Shown here one piece after another: positions 1 to 8,314 of a DNA stretch of 22,545 nucleotides. Under the pieces are notes generated by a model, which worked only from the letters and a program-made list of their open reading frames with translations, had not been told where the DNA came from and searched no databases. Position 1 is the stretch's first letter. Every line of letters starts with the position of its first letter. A program made the translations under genes and the position numbers. This stretch comes from an uncultured Collinsella sp. (GTDB lineage: Bacteria; Actinomycetota; Coriobacteriia; Coriobacteriales; Coriobacteriaceae): NCBI GenBank assembly GCA_902476475.1, contig CABSDO010000021.1, positions 1 to 22,545 on the forward strand. The letters are read 5' to 3'.

Positions 1-1087
1 AGCTGGCGCGCGGGCCGGCGGTAAAGGTGCCGCCAAGCGCCTCGACGCGCTCGCGCATGGAGCCGAGCCCCATGCCTTCCGCGGCGCCGCGGCTGCTCGC
101 CTGGGTCCCGCCCGTCCCATCGTCGGTAACGATGAGCTGGTAAAACGACGGATGTTCCATGCACCGTACGGTGACAGCGTGGGCGCAAGCGTGGCGCATG
201 GCGTTGGAAAGCGCCTCGCGCAGGACCGCCGCAAAACAGTTGGCGACGTTTGCGGGTGCATGCTCGGCCAAAACTTCAAGCTCAATCTGCGGGCCGCCGT
301 CCGAGCGCGCGCCTTCAACAATGCGTTCGAGCTGCACGGAAAGGTCGACGGCGTTGTCGTTGAGCGCATGGACGCTGGTGCGCACAAGCTGGAGCGCCTC
401 GTCAACTGTGCGTTTAACGTCGGCGAAATCGGCGGCGACGCCAGGCTCGTCGGCGTGGACCACGCGTAGGGCTTCGGCCTGCAGTGAGGCGCGCGTGAGC
501 TGGTGGCCCACGTTATCGTGGATCTCGCGCGCGATGCGGGCGCGTTCGGCGAGCGTCGCGAGCTCGACTTCGTAGTCCTGGCGGTCGGCAAGGTCACGGT
601 TGCGCGCTTCGAGCGCGAGGGCTCGTTCTTGCAGCTCGTCGCGGGTACGGCGCATGCGCTGCTGTTCGCGCTCCAACTGGGCGGTACGTAGCGATAGCAA
701 GGTGGCGGCAACCGAAAGGATAGCGGTCAGCAGGAGCGTTCGGGTGGTGAGCGCGCCGCCGCGAAGGTCCGCGACAAGCGCGCAGACAAACACGGCGCCA
801 ATCGCCAGCGCGGGCCAGATGCGTTCACGGCGCACGCGTCGCGCGATGTCATAGAGGGCGAGAGGCGCAAACGGCACAAACGGCGGCACGAAGACAGCCG
901 CGATGATGTAAGCGTAACTTGCGGTCTCGCTTGCGTGGCGCGTGCGTTCCCCCTGTGCGACCTCGGCCAGAGAGGTGGCAATAACGCCAAGGCAAAACGC
1001 CGCGACCGGGCGAGCGTCCACAGCAAGACCCATGGCGGCCGCAATGCAGCACGCCAGCACGATCGATTTGTCGAAAAGCCTGTTCAT
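1..1087 (-). CDS. Sensor histidine kinase, NarL/DesK type (C-terminus cut by window edge)
   Basis: Membrane sensor kinase that would autophosphorylate on histidine and pass the phosphate to a LuxR-type response regulator, probably encoded just beyond the left edge. Read on the minus strand from ATG at 1087, 362 codons are visible. The first ~135 residues form about four hydrophobic segments. A charged, probably coiled-coil linker follows (about 136-180). The HisKA_3 dimerisation motif ERARIAREIHDNVGHQLT places the phospho-accepting histidine at residue 190. The HATPase domain shows the N-box around NAMRHA (295-300), DDGTGG (322-327) and the G-box MGLGSMRERVEALGG (339-353). Only the last part of the ATPase domain is missing. 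No Shine-Dalgarno precedes the ATG, while a -10-like hexamer lies 6 nt upstream, so the message may be leaderless. It is divergent from the ABC exporter at 1286, a common arrangement in which the kinase controls the exporter; that link is inference. Confidence 0.93.
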   Translation of the reverse strand, partial: MNRLFDKSIVLACCIAAAMGLAVDARPVAAFCLGVIATSLAEVAQGERTRHASETASYAYIIAAVFVPPFVPFAPLALYDIARRVRRERIWPALAIGAVFVCALVADLRGGALTTRTLLLTAILSVAATLLSLRTAQLEREQQRMRRTRDELQERALALEARNRDLADRQDYEVELATLAERARIAREIHDNVGHQLTRASLQAEALRVVHADEPGVAADFADVKRTVDEALQLVRTSVHALNDNAVDLSVQLERIVEGARSDGGPQIELEVLAEHAPANVANCFAAVLREALSNAMRHACAHAVTVRCMEHPSFYQLIVTDDGTGGTQASSRGAAEGMGLGSMRERVEALGGTFTAGPRAS

Positions 1088-1093
1088 ACGGGT

Positions 1094-1099
1094 ATTGTA
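1094..1099 (-). promoter_or_regulatory. Candidate -10 hexamer for the histidine kinase (leaderless start)
   Basis: On the minus strand the hexamer TACAAT (5 of 6 to consensus) ends 6 nt before the kinase ATG. Transcription would then begin at or next to the A of the start codon. No good -35 was found at 16-18 nt, so the call rests on the -10 and on the absence of a ribosome binding site. Confidence 0.35.
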
Positions 1100-1285
1100 C
1101 GCGAAGCAGCACGTGGTGGAGGGGCCGCCTACGCAACCGTGACATTCCTCCCACGCGGCAAAGCGGGGACGTCGGCGGGCCGCGCGACCGAGCCCCCGCA
1201 CTCGTGACAAAGCTCACTGGTGCGCGCCGTCCGCTCCTGCGATGATGCAATCGTACCGGGCCGCAAGCAACAGAAGGGCCGCCTC

Positions 1286-2224
1286 ATGACAGATATCGTC
1301 CACGTCGAAAACCTCGTCAAGCGCTATGACGACCTTATTGCGCTCGACCACTTTAACCTCAGCATCGCCCCCGGCGAGATCTTTGGCCTGCTGGGCCCCA
1401 ACGGCTCGGGCAAGACCACGTCCATCAACTGCATCCTGCAGCTGCTCGCCTACGACAAGGGCACCATCGAGCTGTTCGGCGAGCCCATGACGCCCGCCCG
1501 CTACGACCTCAAGCGCCGCATAGGCGTGGTGCCGCAACAGGTGGCGGTGTTCGACGAGCTCACCGTGCGCGAGAACATCGACTATTTCTGCAGTCTCTAC
1601 GTCAACGACCGCAAACGCCGCCGCGCGCTGGTGGACGATGCCATCGACTTTGTCGGGCTGGGAGACTTTACCAAGTTTCGCCCCGGCAAGCTCTCGGGCG
1701 GCCTGGCGCGTCGCCTCAACATCGCCTGCGGCATCGCGCACAAGCCCGAGCTCATCTTCTTTGACGAGCCCACGGTGGCGGTCGACCCACAGAGCCGCAA
1801 TGCCATCCTGGAGGGCATCTGCCGCCTGCGCGACGAGGGTGCCACGGTGGTGTATACCAGCCATTATATGGAGGAAGTCGAGCAGATTTGCAGCCGCATC
1901 ATGATCATGGACGGCGACCGCGTGCTGGCGCAGGGCACCAACGACGAGCTCAAGCGCATGATTCAGATGGGCGAGCGCGTGACCGTCGAGGTCGGCGCCG
2001 TCGAGCCCGCTACGGTCGAGCGACTGCGCGCCCTCGAGCACGTGCTTTCGGTCGAGCTGTCCGGCGGCGAACTCGTCTGCACCTGCGAAGCGAGTCCGCA
2101 CAACCTGGTCGACATCCTTGACACGCTTCGCGCCGCCGATGTGGCACTCGGCCGCGTGTGGAGCGAGCCACCGACCCTCAACGACGTGTTCCTCGAGATC
2201 ACCGGCCGCGAGCTGCGCGACTAG
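1286..2224 (+). CDS. ABC-2 type exporter, ATP-binding protein (DrrA/NatA-like)
   Basis: ATPase subunit of an ABC-2 type exporter, cytoplasmic, powering the two permeases encoded next. 312 residues. Visible motifs are Walker A GPNGSGKTT (37-45), Q-loop in VVPQQVAVFD (81-90), signature LSGG (136-139), Walker B LIFFDEP (156-162) and the switch histidine in YTSHYMEEVE (H193). The D-loop reads DEPTVAVDP where DEPTxGLDP is usual, and the signature continues LARRL rather than the common MKQRL; the core catalytic residues are intact. The C-terminal ~90 residues match the accessory domain of DrrA-like ATPases. ATG 1286 was chosen over the upstream in-frame ATG at 1220 because AGAAGGG (1272-1278) sits 7 nt before it and homology starts directly after it. 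First gene of a three-gene operon; the substrate (drug, lipid or peptide) cannot be told from sequence. Confidence 0.93.
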   Translation: MTDIVHVENLVKRYDDLIALDHFNLSIAPGEIFGLLGPNGSGKTTSINCILQLLAYDKGTIELFGEPMTPARYDLKRRIGVVPQQVAVFDELTVRENIDYFCSLYVNDRKRRRALVDDAIDFVGLGDFTKFRPGKLSGGLARRLNIACGIAHKPELIFFDEPTVAVDPQSRNAILEGICRLRDEGATVVYTSHYMEEVEQICSRIMIMDGDRVLAQGTNDELKRMIQMGERVTVEVGAVEPATVERLRALEHVLSVELSGGELVCTCEASPHNLVDILDTLRAADVALGRVWSEPPTLNDVFLEITGRELRD

Positions 2225-2233
2225 GGGGCAGCC

Positions 2234-3421
2234 ATGTTCAACACCATCATCACCACGGTCAAGACGCTGCTGCGCCGGCCGAGCACGTGGGTCTGGGGCG
2301 CTCTCTTTCCCATCGCGCTTTCCACGATGTTCATGTTTATGTTTGCGAACCTCAGCTCCGACGGCACGGTCGACCCGGTTCCGGTGGCCGTCGTAGCGGA
2401 TGAGGCCTGGGACGCTTCGACTTTTAAGAACGTGGCGACGTCGCTTGCCAAGGAAGGCGACGACCAGCTGCTCGAGATCCACGAGTGCGAGGATGTGACC
2501 GCCGCGAACCGTGCGCTCAAGGCCGGCGAGGTCGCGGGCATCTATACGGTCGACGCTGCGGGCACGCCCAAGCTCATGCTGCTTTCGAGCTACGGCAGCT
2601 CGCGTGCCTCGTCGGTACTCACCGACCGCAGCATTCTTGAGACGGTGGCGAGCTCGTATACGCAAAATGCTGAGCTTATGGCGCAGATTGCCCAGAACGA
2701 CCCGGCGGCGCTCGCCGACCCGGAGGCGGTTGCGCGCGCTCTATCGCTCGAGGGCGGTACCCGCCGCGTAAGCCTGACACGCACCACGCCCGATGGCACG
2801 GTCATCTACTATTACGCGCTCTTTGGCCTGGTAGCGATGATGTCTGCGGAGTTTGCCGCCTTGAGCGTCGTCGACCTGCAGCCCAATCTGTCGGGCCTTG
2901 GCGCACGTCGCTGTGTGGGCGGTCTTTCCAAGACGGCATCGCTGACCGGCATCTTTGTCGGCTCGTGGCTGGTCTCCTTTGCCTCGATGACGATCGCAAT
3001 CGGCTACGTGCGCCTGGTCGTGGGCGTCGACTTTGGCGGGCGCGAGGGGCTGTGTTTGGTGGGCGGCGCCGCTTCCGCGCTTGCCGCCACGGGCCTGGGG
3101 CTCTTTGTGGGCACGCTTCCCGTTAAGGGCGGCAAGGCGTCCAAGTCCGGCATCCTCACGGGCTTTGCTACCACGTGCGCCCTGTTCGCCGGCCTCTACG
3201 GCGAGCCGGCGATGGCGCTTGCCGACGACGTCGCCCGCGCCTGCCCGGCCGAGTGCTGGTTCAACCCCGTCAAGCTCATCTGCGACATGTTCAACCGCCT
3301 GTATTTCTTTGAGGACCTGGGCCCCTTTGTCGTTCGCGCCGGCGCGCTGGTCCTTATGGCATTGCTGTTCGTTGCCGCCGCTACGCTGATCTTTGGAAGG
3401 AGTCGCTATGAGCACCTTTAA
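2234..3421 (+). CDS. ABC-2 family permease (first subunit)
   Basis: Membrane subunit of the exporter whose ATPase ends 9 nt upstream. 395 residues with the ABC-2 layout: one N-terminal membrane segment (about 20-42, after the short amphipathic start MFNTIITTVKTLLRRPSTWV), a large extracytoplasmic domain (about 45-190), then five or six hydrophobic helices in the C-terminal half, ending in a basic tail. GGGGGCAG before ATG 2234 serves as ribosome binding site. It overlaps the next permease by 14 nt, so the two are probably translationally coupled and form a heterodimer. No substrate-defining motif is visible. Confidence 0.87.
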   Translation: MFNTIITTVKTLLRRPSTWVWGALFPIALSTMFMFMFANLSSDGTVDPVPVAVVADEAWDASTFKNVATSLAKEGDDQLLEIHECEDVTAANRALKAGEVAGIYTVDAAGTPKLMLLSSYGSSRASSVLTDRSILETVASSYTQNAELMAQIAQNDPAALADPEAVARALSLEGGTRRVSLTRTTPDGTVIYYYALFGLVAMMSAEFAALSVVDLQPNLSGLGARRCVGGLSKTASLTGIFVGSWLVSFASMTIAIGYVRLVVGVDFGGREGLCLVGGAASALAATGLGLFVGTLPVKGGKASKSGILTGFATTCALFAGLYGEPAMALADDVARACPAECWFNPVKLICDMFNRLYFFEDLGPFVVRAGALVLMALLFVAAATLIFGRSRYEHL

Positions 3422-4613
3422 GACCGCGCTTCGCATGGCGCTGGCGCACCCGTTCTACCTGCTCATCTATACGGTGTTCATCTCGCTCATGGGCGTATTC
3501 ATCGCGGCATCGGTGAGCTGGAACTCGTCGCAGCTCACCGAGTACAAGCCCTACGATGCCAACGTGATCGTGGTCGACCGCGACGACAGCGACCTTTCGC
3601 GTGCGCTTACCAAGCATCTGGGTTCGCGTTTTGAGCTGGTCACGGGCATCGGCGACGATACGTACGACCTTGCGGACGCGCTCTCCAAGAGCAACAGCGC
3701 CAAGGGCAGCGCCGACTGCGTGTTCTTTATCCCGGAGGAGTTTGAGGACGACCTCGTTGCGGCTGCCCGCGCGGGGGAGGCCCTGCCCAAGCTCGACGTG
3801 ACCTACGGTTCCGGCACCATGGCGGCGGCGCTTTCGTCTGCCGAGGCCTCGCGCTGGATCTCGCTCGCGGGCGCTGCGGCGGCGCTTGAGCCCGCTGCTT
3901 CTAACGGCGACGTTGCCAAGGCCGCCGAGCATGCCGCTGCAAAGCGCGCGGAGGTCCAGATCGAGCAGGTCAAGGTCGACTCGACGGCTGCCGCCACGCT
4001 CGAGTCGTATTTCAACTTTGGCGCGTACGCGATTATCTCGTCGGTCATCGTATCGGTGGGGTTGGTGTTCTCGGGCATGAACGAGCCCGAGCGCGTGCGT
4101 CGTATGGATGCCGGCCCGGTCTCCGAGCGCCAGCGCTCGCTTGCCGTGTTCGCGGCTGCCGCAGTGCTCACCGTCTGCATCTGGTTTGTGTCGAGCATGA
4201 TGGGCGTCGTGGGCTTTGCCGGCGCGGTTGCCGAGGTCGGCGTGGGTCGTGTGTGCCTGGCGCTGGCGGCGACGTTTGCCCTGGCGTGCACGCCTCTGGC
4301 CGTTGGCTTTGCGCTGTCGAGCTTGGGCGCGCGCGAGGAGCTGCTAAACGGCGTGGGCAACCTGCTTGGCATGCTCATGACGTTTTTGGGCGGCGCTTGG
4401 ATGCCGCTGTCGCTGATGGGCTCGGCCGTGCAGACGGTGGCGCACTTTGTGCCGACGTATTGGGTGAACGACGCGATTGGCAAGGCGCTCGCTTCGGATC
4501 TGACGTCCACCGTGTTGGGTGACATCGCCTGCGACCTGGGCGTCACCGTGCTCTTCGCCGCCGCCATTGCCGCCGTAGGCCTGGCTCTCGCACGCGCCAA
4601 ATCCCGCGCCTAG
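3408..4613 (+). CDS. ABC-2 family permease (second subunit)
   Basis: Second permease of the same exporter, 401 residues, with the same plan as its neighbour: N-terminal membrane segment (about 14-38), extracytoplasmic domain rich in Ala and acidic residues (about 40-200), and a cluster of hydrophobic helices from about residue 205 to the end. ATG 3408 is preferred to an upstream in-frame alternative at 3393 because GGAAGGAG (3395-3402) precedes it by 5 nt. The start lies inside the last codons of the previous gene (14-nt overlap), indicating coupled synthesis. The two permeases look like diverged paralogs. The gene ends the operon; an 81-nt gap with its own possible control site follows. Confidence 0.87.
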   Translation: MSTFKTALRMALAHPFYLLIYTVFISLMGVFIAASVSWNSSQLTEYKPYDANVIVVDRDDSDLSRALTKHLGSRFELVTGIGDDTYDLADALSKSNSAKGSADCVFFIPEEFEDDLVAAARAGEALPKLDVTYGSGTMAAALSSAEASRWISLAGAAAALEPAASNGDVAKAAEHAAAKRAEVQIEQVKVDSTAAATLESYFNFGAYAIISSVIVSVGLVFSGMNEPERVRRMDAGPVSERQRSLAVFAAAAVLTVCIWFVSSMMGVVGFAGAVAEVGVGRVCLALAATFALACTPLAVGFALSSLGAREELLNGVGNLLGMLMTFLGGAWMPLSLMGSAVQTVAHFVPTYWVNDAIGKALASDLTSTVLGDIACDLGVTVLFAAAIAAVGLALARAKSRA

Positions 4614-4659
4614 TCTGAAATAAATCCTAGGCCTCGCCCCAAAATAGTTCGCCAAGGTT

Positions 4660-4683
4660 TACTATTACGTTCATAAAGTAGTA
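4660..4683 (+). promoter_or_regulatory. Imperfect inverted repeat ahead of the second ABC transporter (possible operator)
   Basis: TACTA (4660-4664) and TAGTA (4679-4683) form a perfect 5-nt inverted pair. The inner bases TTA and TAA extend it with a 2-nt offset around CGTTCA. It lies in the AT-richest part of the 81-nt gap before the ATPase gene at 4695. It could be a repressor site or part of a promoter; no convincing -35/-10 pair was found. Confidence 0.3.
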
Positions 4684-4694
4684 CGAGGCTAACA

Positions 4695-5420
<726 letters not shown>

Positions 5421-5428
5421 GCGGCGCC

Positions 5429-8095
5429 ATGACACCTCTCGCAAAACGTCTCCCGCGCGAGCTGCGCCGCAATATCGGCAAGTACCTGGGCATCTTTTTG
5501 CTTATGTGCGGAAGCATAGCCCTCACGTCGGGCTTTTTGCTCGCAGCGCATTCCATCGGCTGCCTTATCGACGACATGCGCGATGCGTACACGATTGAGG
5601 ACGGCCGCGTGACCACCTCCTTCGAGGCTACCGATGATCAACTCAAGGCCGCCGAGGACGCGGCCGACGACGTCGGTGGCGTCACGCTCTACAAGAATTT
5701 CTCCATCGACGCCATCATCAAAAAGGCGACCGGCGACGACGGCACCAAGCGCACGCTGCGCACCTACACGCACCGCACCAAGGTCGATATCGCGTCCTAC
5801 TGTGAGGGCAGGCAGCCCAAGACGGACGATGAGGTAGCCATCGACCGTGTCTTCGCCACCAACAACGACCTCGCCGTGGGCGATAAGGTCGAGCTTGAGG
5901 GTCGCACCTACACCATCTGCGGCATCATGACCCAGCCCGATAGCCAGGCGCTGTTCCTCAACAATTCGGACTTTACGGTGAACACCATCACCTATGGCGT
6001 GGCCGAGGTCACCGATGCCGGCTTTGCCGCGCTCGAGGATGCCGGCGGCGCGCCTGGCTATACGTACTCCTTCACCTTTACCGATCGCGACCTCTCCACT
6101 GCAGATCGCACCGATGCCGAGCAAGATATGGTGGAGGCGCTCGCCGATGCCGATGCACGCGTGGATGACCTCATCGACGCCGATTCCAACCAGGGCATTG
6201 GCTATGCGCGCGACGACGTGGACGGCGACTCCATGATGTGGATGACGTTGCTCGACATCATCATCGTGATCATGGCGTTTGTCTTTGTGGTCCTTACCGA
6301 TGCCACCATCGAGGAGGAGAGCGCCATCATCGGCACGCTGCTCGCCAGCGGCTATCGTCGACGCGAGATCGTGCTGCACTACCTGGCACTTCCCGCCATC
6401 GTGGGCGTGGTCGCGGCGCTTTTGGGCACTGCGCTCGGCGTTGTGTTCTTTACCGAGCCCATGCGCAGCCTCTATTACGGGTCGTACAGCCTGCCGCCCT
6501 TCCAGGTGTACTGGAGCTGGGAGATCTTTGTGAAGTGCGCCGTGGTTCCCGCCGCCGCGCTCATCCTCATCACGCTGGTGGGTCTGCTTCGCAAAATGGG
6601 CAAGACGCCGTTGCAGTTCCTTCGTCACGAGGCGAGCGGCAAGTCGGGTACCAAGCGCGGTCTGCAGCTGTCGGAGCGCATGGGCTTTGTCTCGCGCTTC
6701 CGCCTGCGCATCTTCCTGCGCAATTTGGGCAACTTCGCCACGCTCTTCGTGGGCATCGCGTTTGCGTCGCTGCTACTGCTCTTTGGCCTGGCGATTCTGC
6801 CCACGATGACGCACTATGCGGACAACCTCGAGACGAGCCTGGTCGCCGAGCACCAGTACACGCTCAAGGCGCCGCTGGAGCTCGAGGGCACCGCCGAGGA
6901 GCGCGAGCAGTGGTCGGCACTCGAGCGCTTGCAGTCGGTTGACGGCGCGCTGCTTTCTGCCGCCCAGGATGCCGATGACGAGCTTGACGACGCGGCCAAT
7001 GCGGCGCAGACGGCAGCCGATGCCGCGACCGCATCTCCGTCTGCCGAGAGCCTGACTGCGGCGCAGGATGCGCTTGCAAACGTCCAGGACAAGAAGGATG
7101 CGCTCTACGCGCGCCTTGACGATCTTGCCGATGCCCTCGGCTGCAACCGCGACGAGGCTATCGACCTGATCGACAAGGCCTCTAAGATCGACACTGACAA
7201 CGACGATATCCACCCGGTCAATACAACCGACAACGGCGCGGACACAATCGCACAGGCCGAGAAATACGCCGTTTACCAGCTGCAATACGACCGCGGCGAT
7301 GGAAATGGGCAGGAGACGATTTCCGTCTACGGCATCTCGCCCGATTCGCGCTATTGGAAAGACCTCAACGTTGGCGATGGGCGCGTCGTCTTTGGCGGCG
7401 GCCTGCTCGACAAGTTTGGCTGGAGCGAGGGCCAGAAGGTCACGCTCATCGACAAGTACGAGGGGGAGCATTATTCCCTTGAGTACGCGGGCAAGGACTG
7501 TGCCTGGGGCTCCAAGTCGGACATGAATATCTATATGAGCATCGAAGACTTTAACGAGCTGTTCGACAACGATGCCGCCTACTTTAACGGCTATGTGAGC
7601 GACGAGAAGCTCGACCTCGACGCGCGCTACTTTGCCGGCGACACCACGCCCGACGATATGCGCGCCGTGGGCGACCAGTTCATCGGCATGATGAGCAAAA
7701 TGATCGGAATGATGATCGGGCTCGCGGTGTTTATCTTCCTGCTGTTTATGTACCTGCTGACCAAGGCGGTGATCGACCACAGCGCCCGTTCGATCAGCTA
7801 CATGAAAGTCTTTGGCTATCGCGATAGCGAGATCTCGCATCTGTACATCCGCTCGATCACGCTGTGCGTGGCGGCGTCGCTCGTGCTGAGCCTGCCGGTC
7901 ATTATTGGCTCGCTCACGGCCATCTTCCGCTCGATGCTGCTCGCCTACAACGGCAATATCGAGATCTACGTGCCCGCTTGGTCCATGGCTGCATGCGTCG
8001 GCATTGGCTTTGCGACCTACCTGGTCGTGGCGCTGCTACACACGCGCTCCATCAAGCGTGTCAGCCTGGCCGAGGCACTCAAGGTGCAGGAGTAG
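5429..8095 (+). CDS. FtsX-type ABC transporter permease with coiled-coil extracytoplasmic insert
   Basis: Permease partner of the MacB/LolD-like ATPase, 888 residues, a duplicated FtsX architecture. Membrane segment 1 is at about 20-45. A first extracytoplasmic domain (about 50-265) is followed by an FtsX core with three helices (about 270-395), then another membrane segment (about 436-460). A second, larger extracytoplasmic domain (about 465-750) precedes the C-terminal FtsX core (about 757-888). The second domain contains an Ala/Asp-rich, helical, probably coiled-coil stretch (about 490-575) that could form a stalk. ATG 5429 lies 8 nt after the ATPase stop with AGGCGG upstream; an in-frame TTG at 5414 overlapping the ATPase is less likely. 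The stop codon TAG is also the first three bases of a repeat element. Confidence 0.9.
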   Translation: MTPLAKRLPRELRRNIGKYLGIFLLMCGSIALTSGFLLAAHSIGCLIDDMRDAYTIEDGRVTTSFEATDDQLKAAEDAADDVGGVTLYKNFSIDAIIKKATGDDGTKRTLRTYTHRTKVDIASYCEGRQPKTDDEVAIDRVFATNNDLAVGDKVELEGRTYTICGIMTQPDSQALFLNNSDFTVNTITYGVAEVTDAGFAALEDAGGAPGYTYSFTFTDRDLSTADRTDAEQDMVEALADADARVDDLIDADSNQGIGYARDDVDGDSMMWMTLLDIIIVIMAFVFVVLTDATIEEESAIIGTLLASGYRRREIVLHYLALPAIVGVVAALLGTALGVVFFTEPMRSLYYGSYSLPPFQVYWSWEIFVKCAVVPAAALILITLVGLLRKMGKTPLQFLRHEASGKSGTKRGLQLSERMGFVSRFRLRIFLRNLGNFATLFVGIAFASLLLLFGLAILPTMTHYADNLETSLVAEHQYTLKAPLELEGTAEEREQWSALERLQSVDGALLSAAQDADDELDDAANAAQTAADAATASPSAESLTAAQDALANVQDKKDALYARLDDLADALGCNRDEAIDLIDKASKIDTDNDDIHPVNTTDNGADTIAQAEKYAVYQLQYDRGDGNGQETISVYGISPDSRYWKDLNVGDGRVVFGGGLLDKFGWSEGQKVTLIDKYEGEHYSLEYAGKDCAWGSKSDMNIYMSIEDFNELFDNDAAYFNGYVSDEKLDLDARYFAGDTTPDDMRAVGDQFIGMMSKMIGMMIGLAVFIFLLFMYLLTKAVIDHSARSISYMKVFGYRDSEISHLYIRSITLCVAASLVLSLPVIIGSLTAIFRSMLLAYNGNIEIYVPAWSMAACVGIGFATYLVVALLHTRSIKRVSLAEALKVQE

Positions 8096-8231
8096 TCATC
8101 GGGGACAGTCTTTGCCGATTCGCCGGTTCGCCGGCCGTGCTGGCAAGGATTGTCCCCAGCTGCCGGCAGGAAAGGAACGTCCCTAGCTGCCAGGTGGCGA
8201 GGCGCTCATTTAAGTCCGTCCCCAATGACTA
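8093..8231. repeat. 139-bp repeat element with terminal inverted repeats, starting on a stop codon (copy A)
   Basis: The ends TAGTCATCGGGGAC (8093-8106) and GTCCCCAATGACTA (8218-8231) are inverted repeats with one mismatch in 14. Inside, GGGGACAGTCTTTGCC (8101-8116) pairs with 8144-8159 at 14 of 16 positions. A 13-nt unit GTCCCxAGCTGCC occurs twice at 27-nt spacing (8152-8164, 8179-8191). The left end is the TAG stop of the permease gene. Related copies lie at 16572-16611 and 20395-20443. It resembles a REP/MITE-type non-autonomous repeat with RNA-folding potential; no coding function. Confidence 0.8.
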
Positions 8232-8241
8232 GGTGCCGTAC

Positions 8242-8272
8242 TTGACTTTAACTCTGCTTTAACTGGTACCAT
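8242..8272 (+). promoter_or_regulatory. Candidate promoter of the DUF362 ferredoxin gene
   Basis: TTGACT (8242-8247) as -35 and TACCAT (8267-8272) as -10, spaced 19 nt, just after the repeat element. The start would be about 35 nt upstream of the ATG at 8315, which has AGGGG at 8302-8306 as ribosome binding site. The spacing is slightly long. Confidence 0.45.
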
Positions 8273-8314
8273 CCTCTATGTCTGTAACGCCATATAGACC
8301 GAGGGGATATATCT

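Noticed and set aside
1214..2665. 483-codon open frame on the minus strand
   Set aside because: Lies opposite the ABC ATPase and permease genes; composition (Arg, Ala, His, Val rich) has no domain motifs. It is a shadow of high-GC codon use.
7864..8232. 122-codon plus-strand ORF through repeat copy A
   Set aside because: Overlaps the FtsX permease in another frame and then the repeat; the shared RNVPSC-like string is only the translated repeat.
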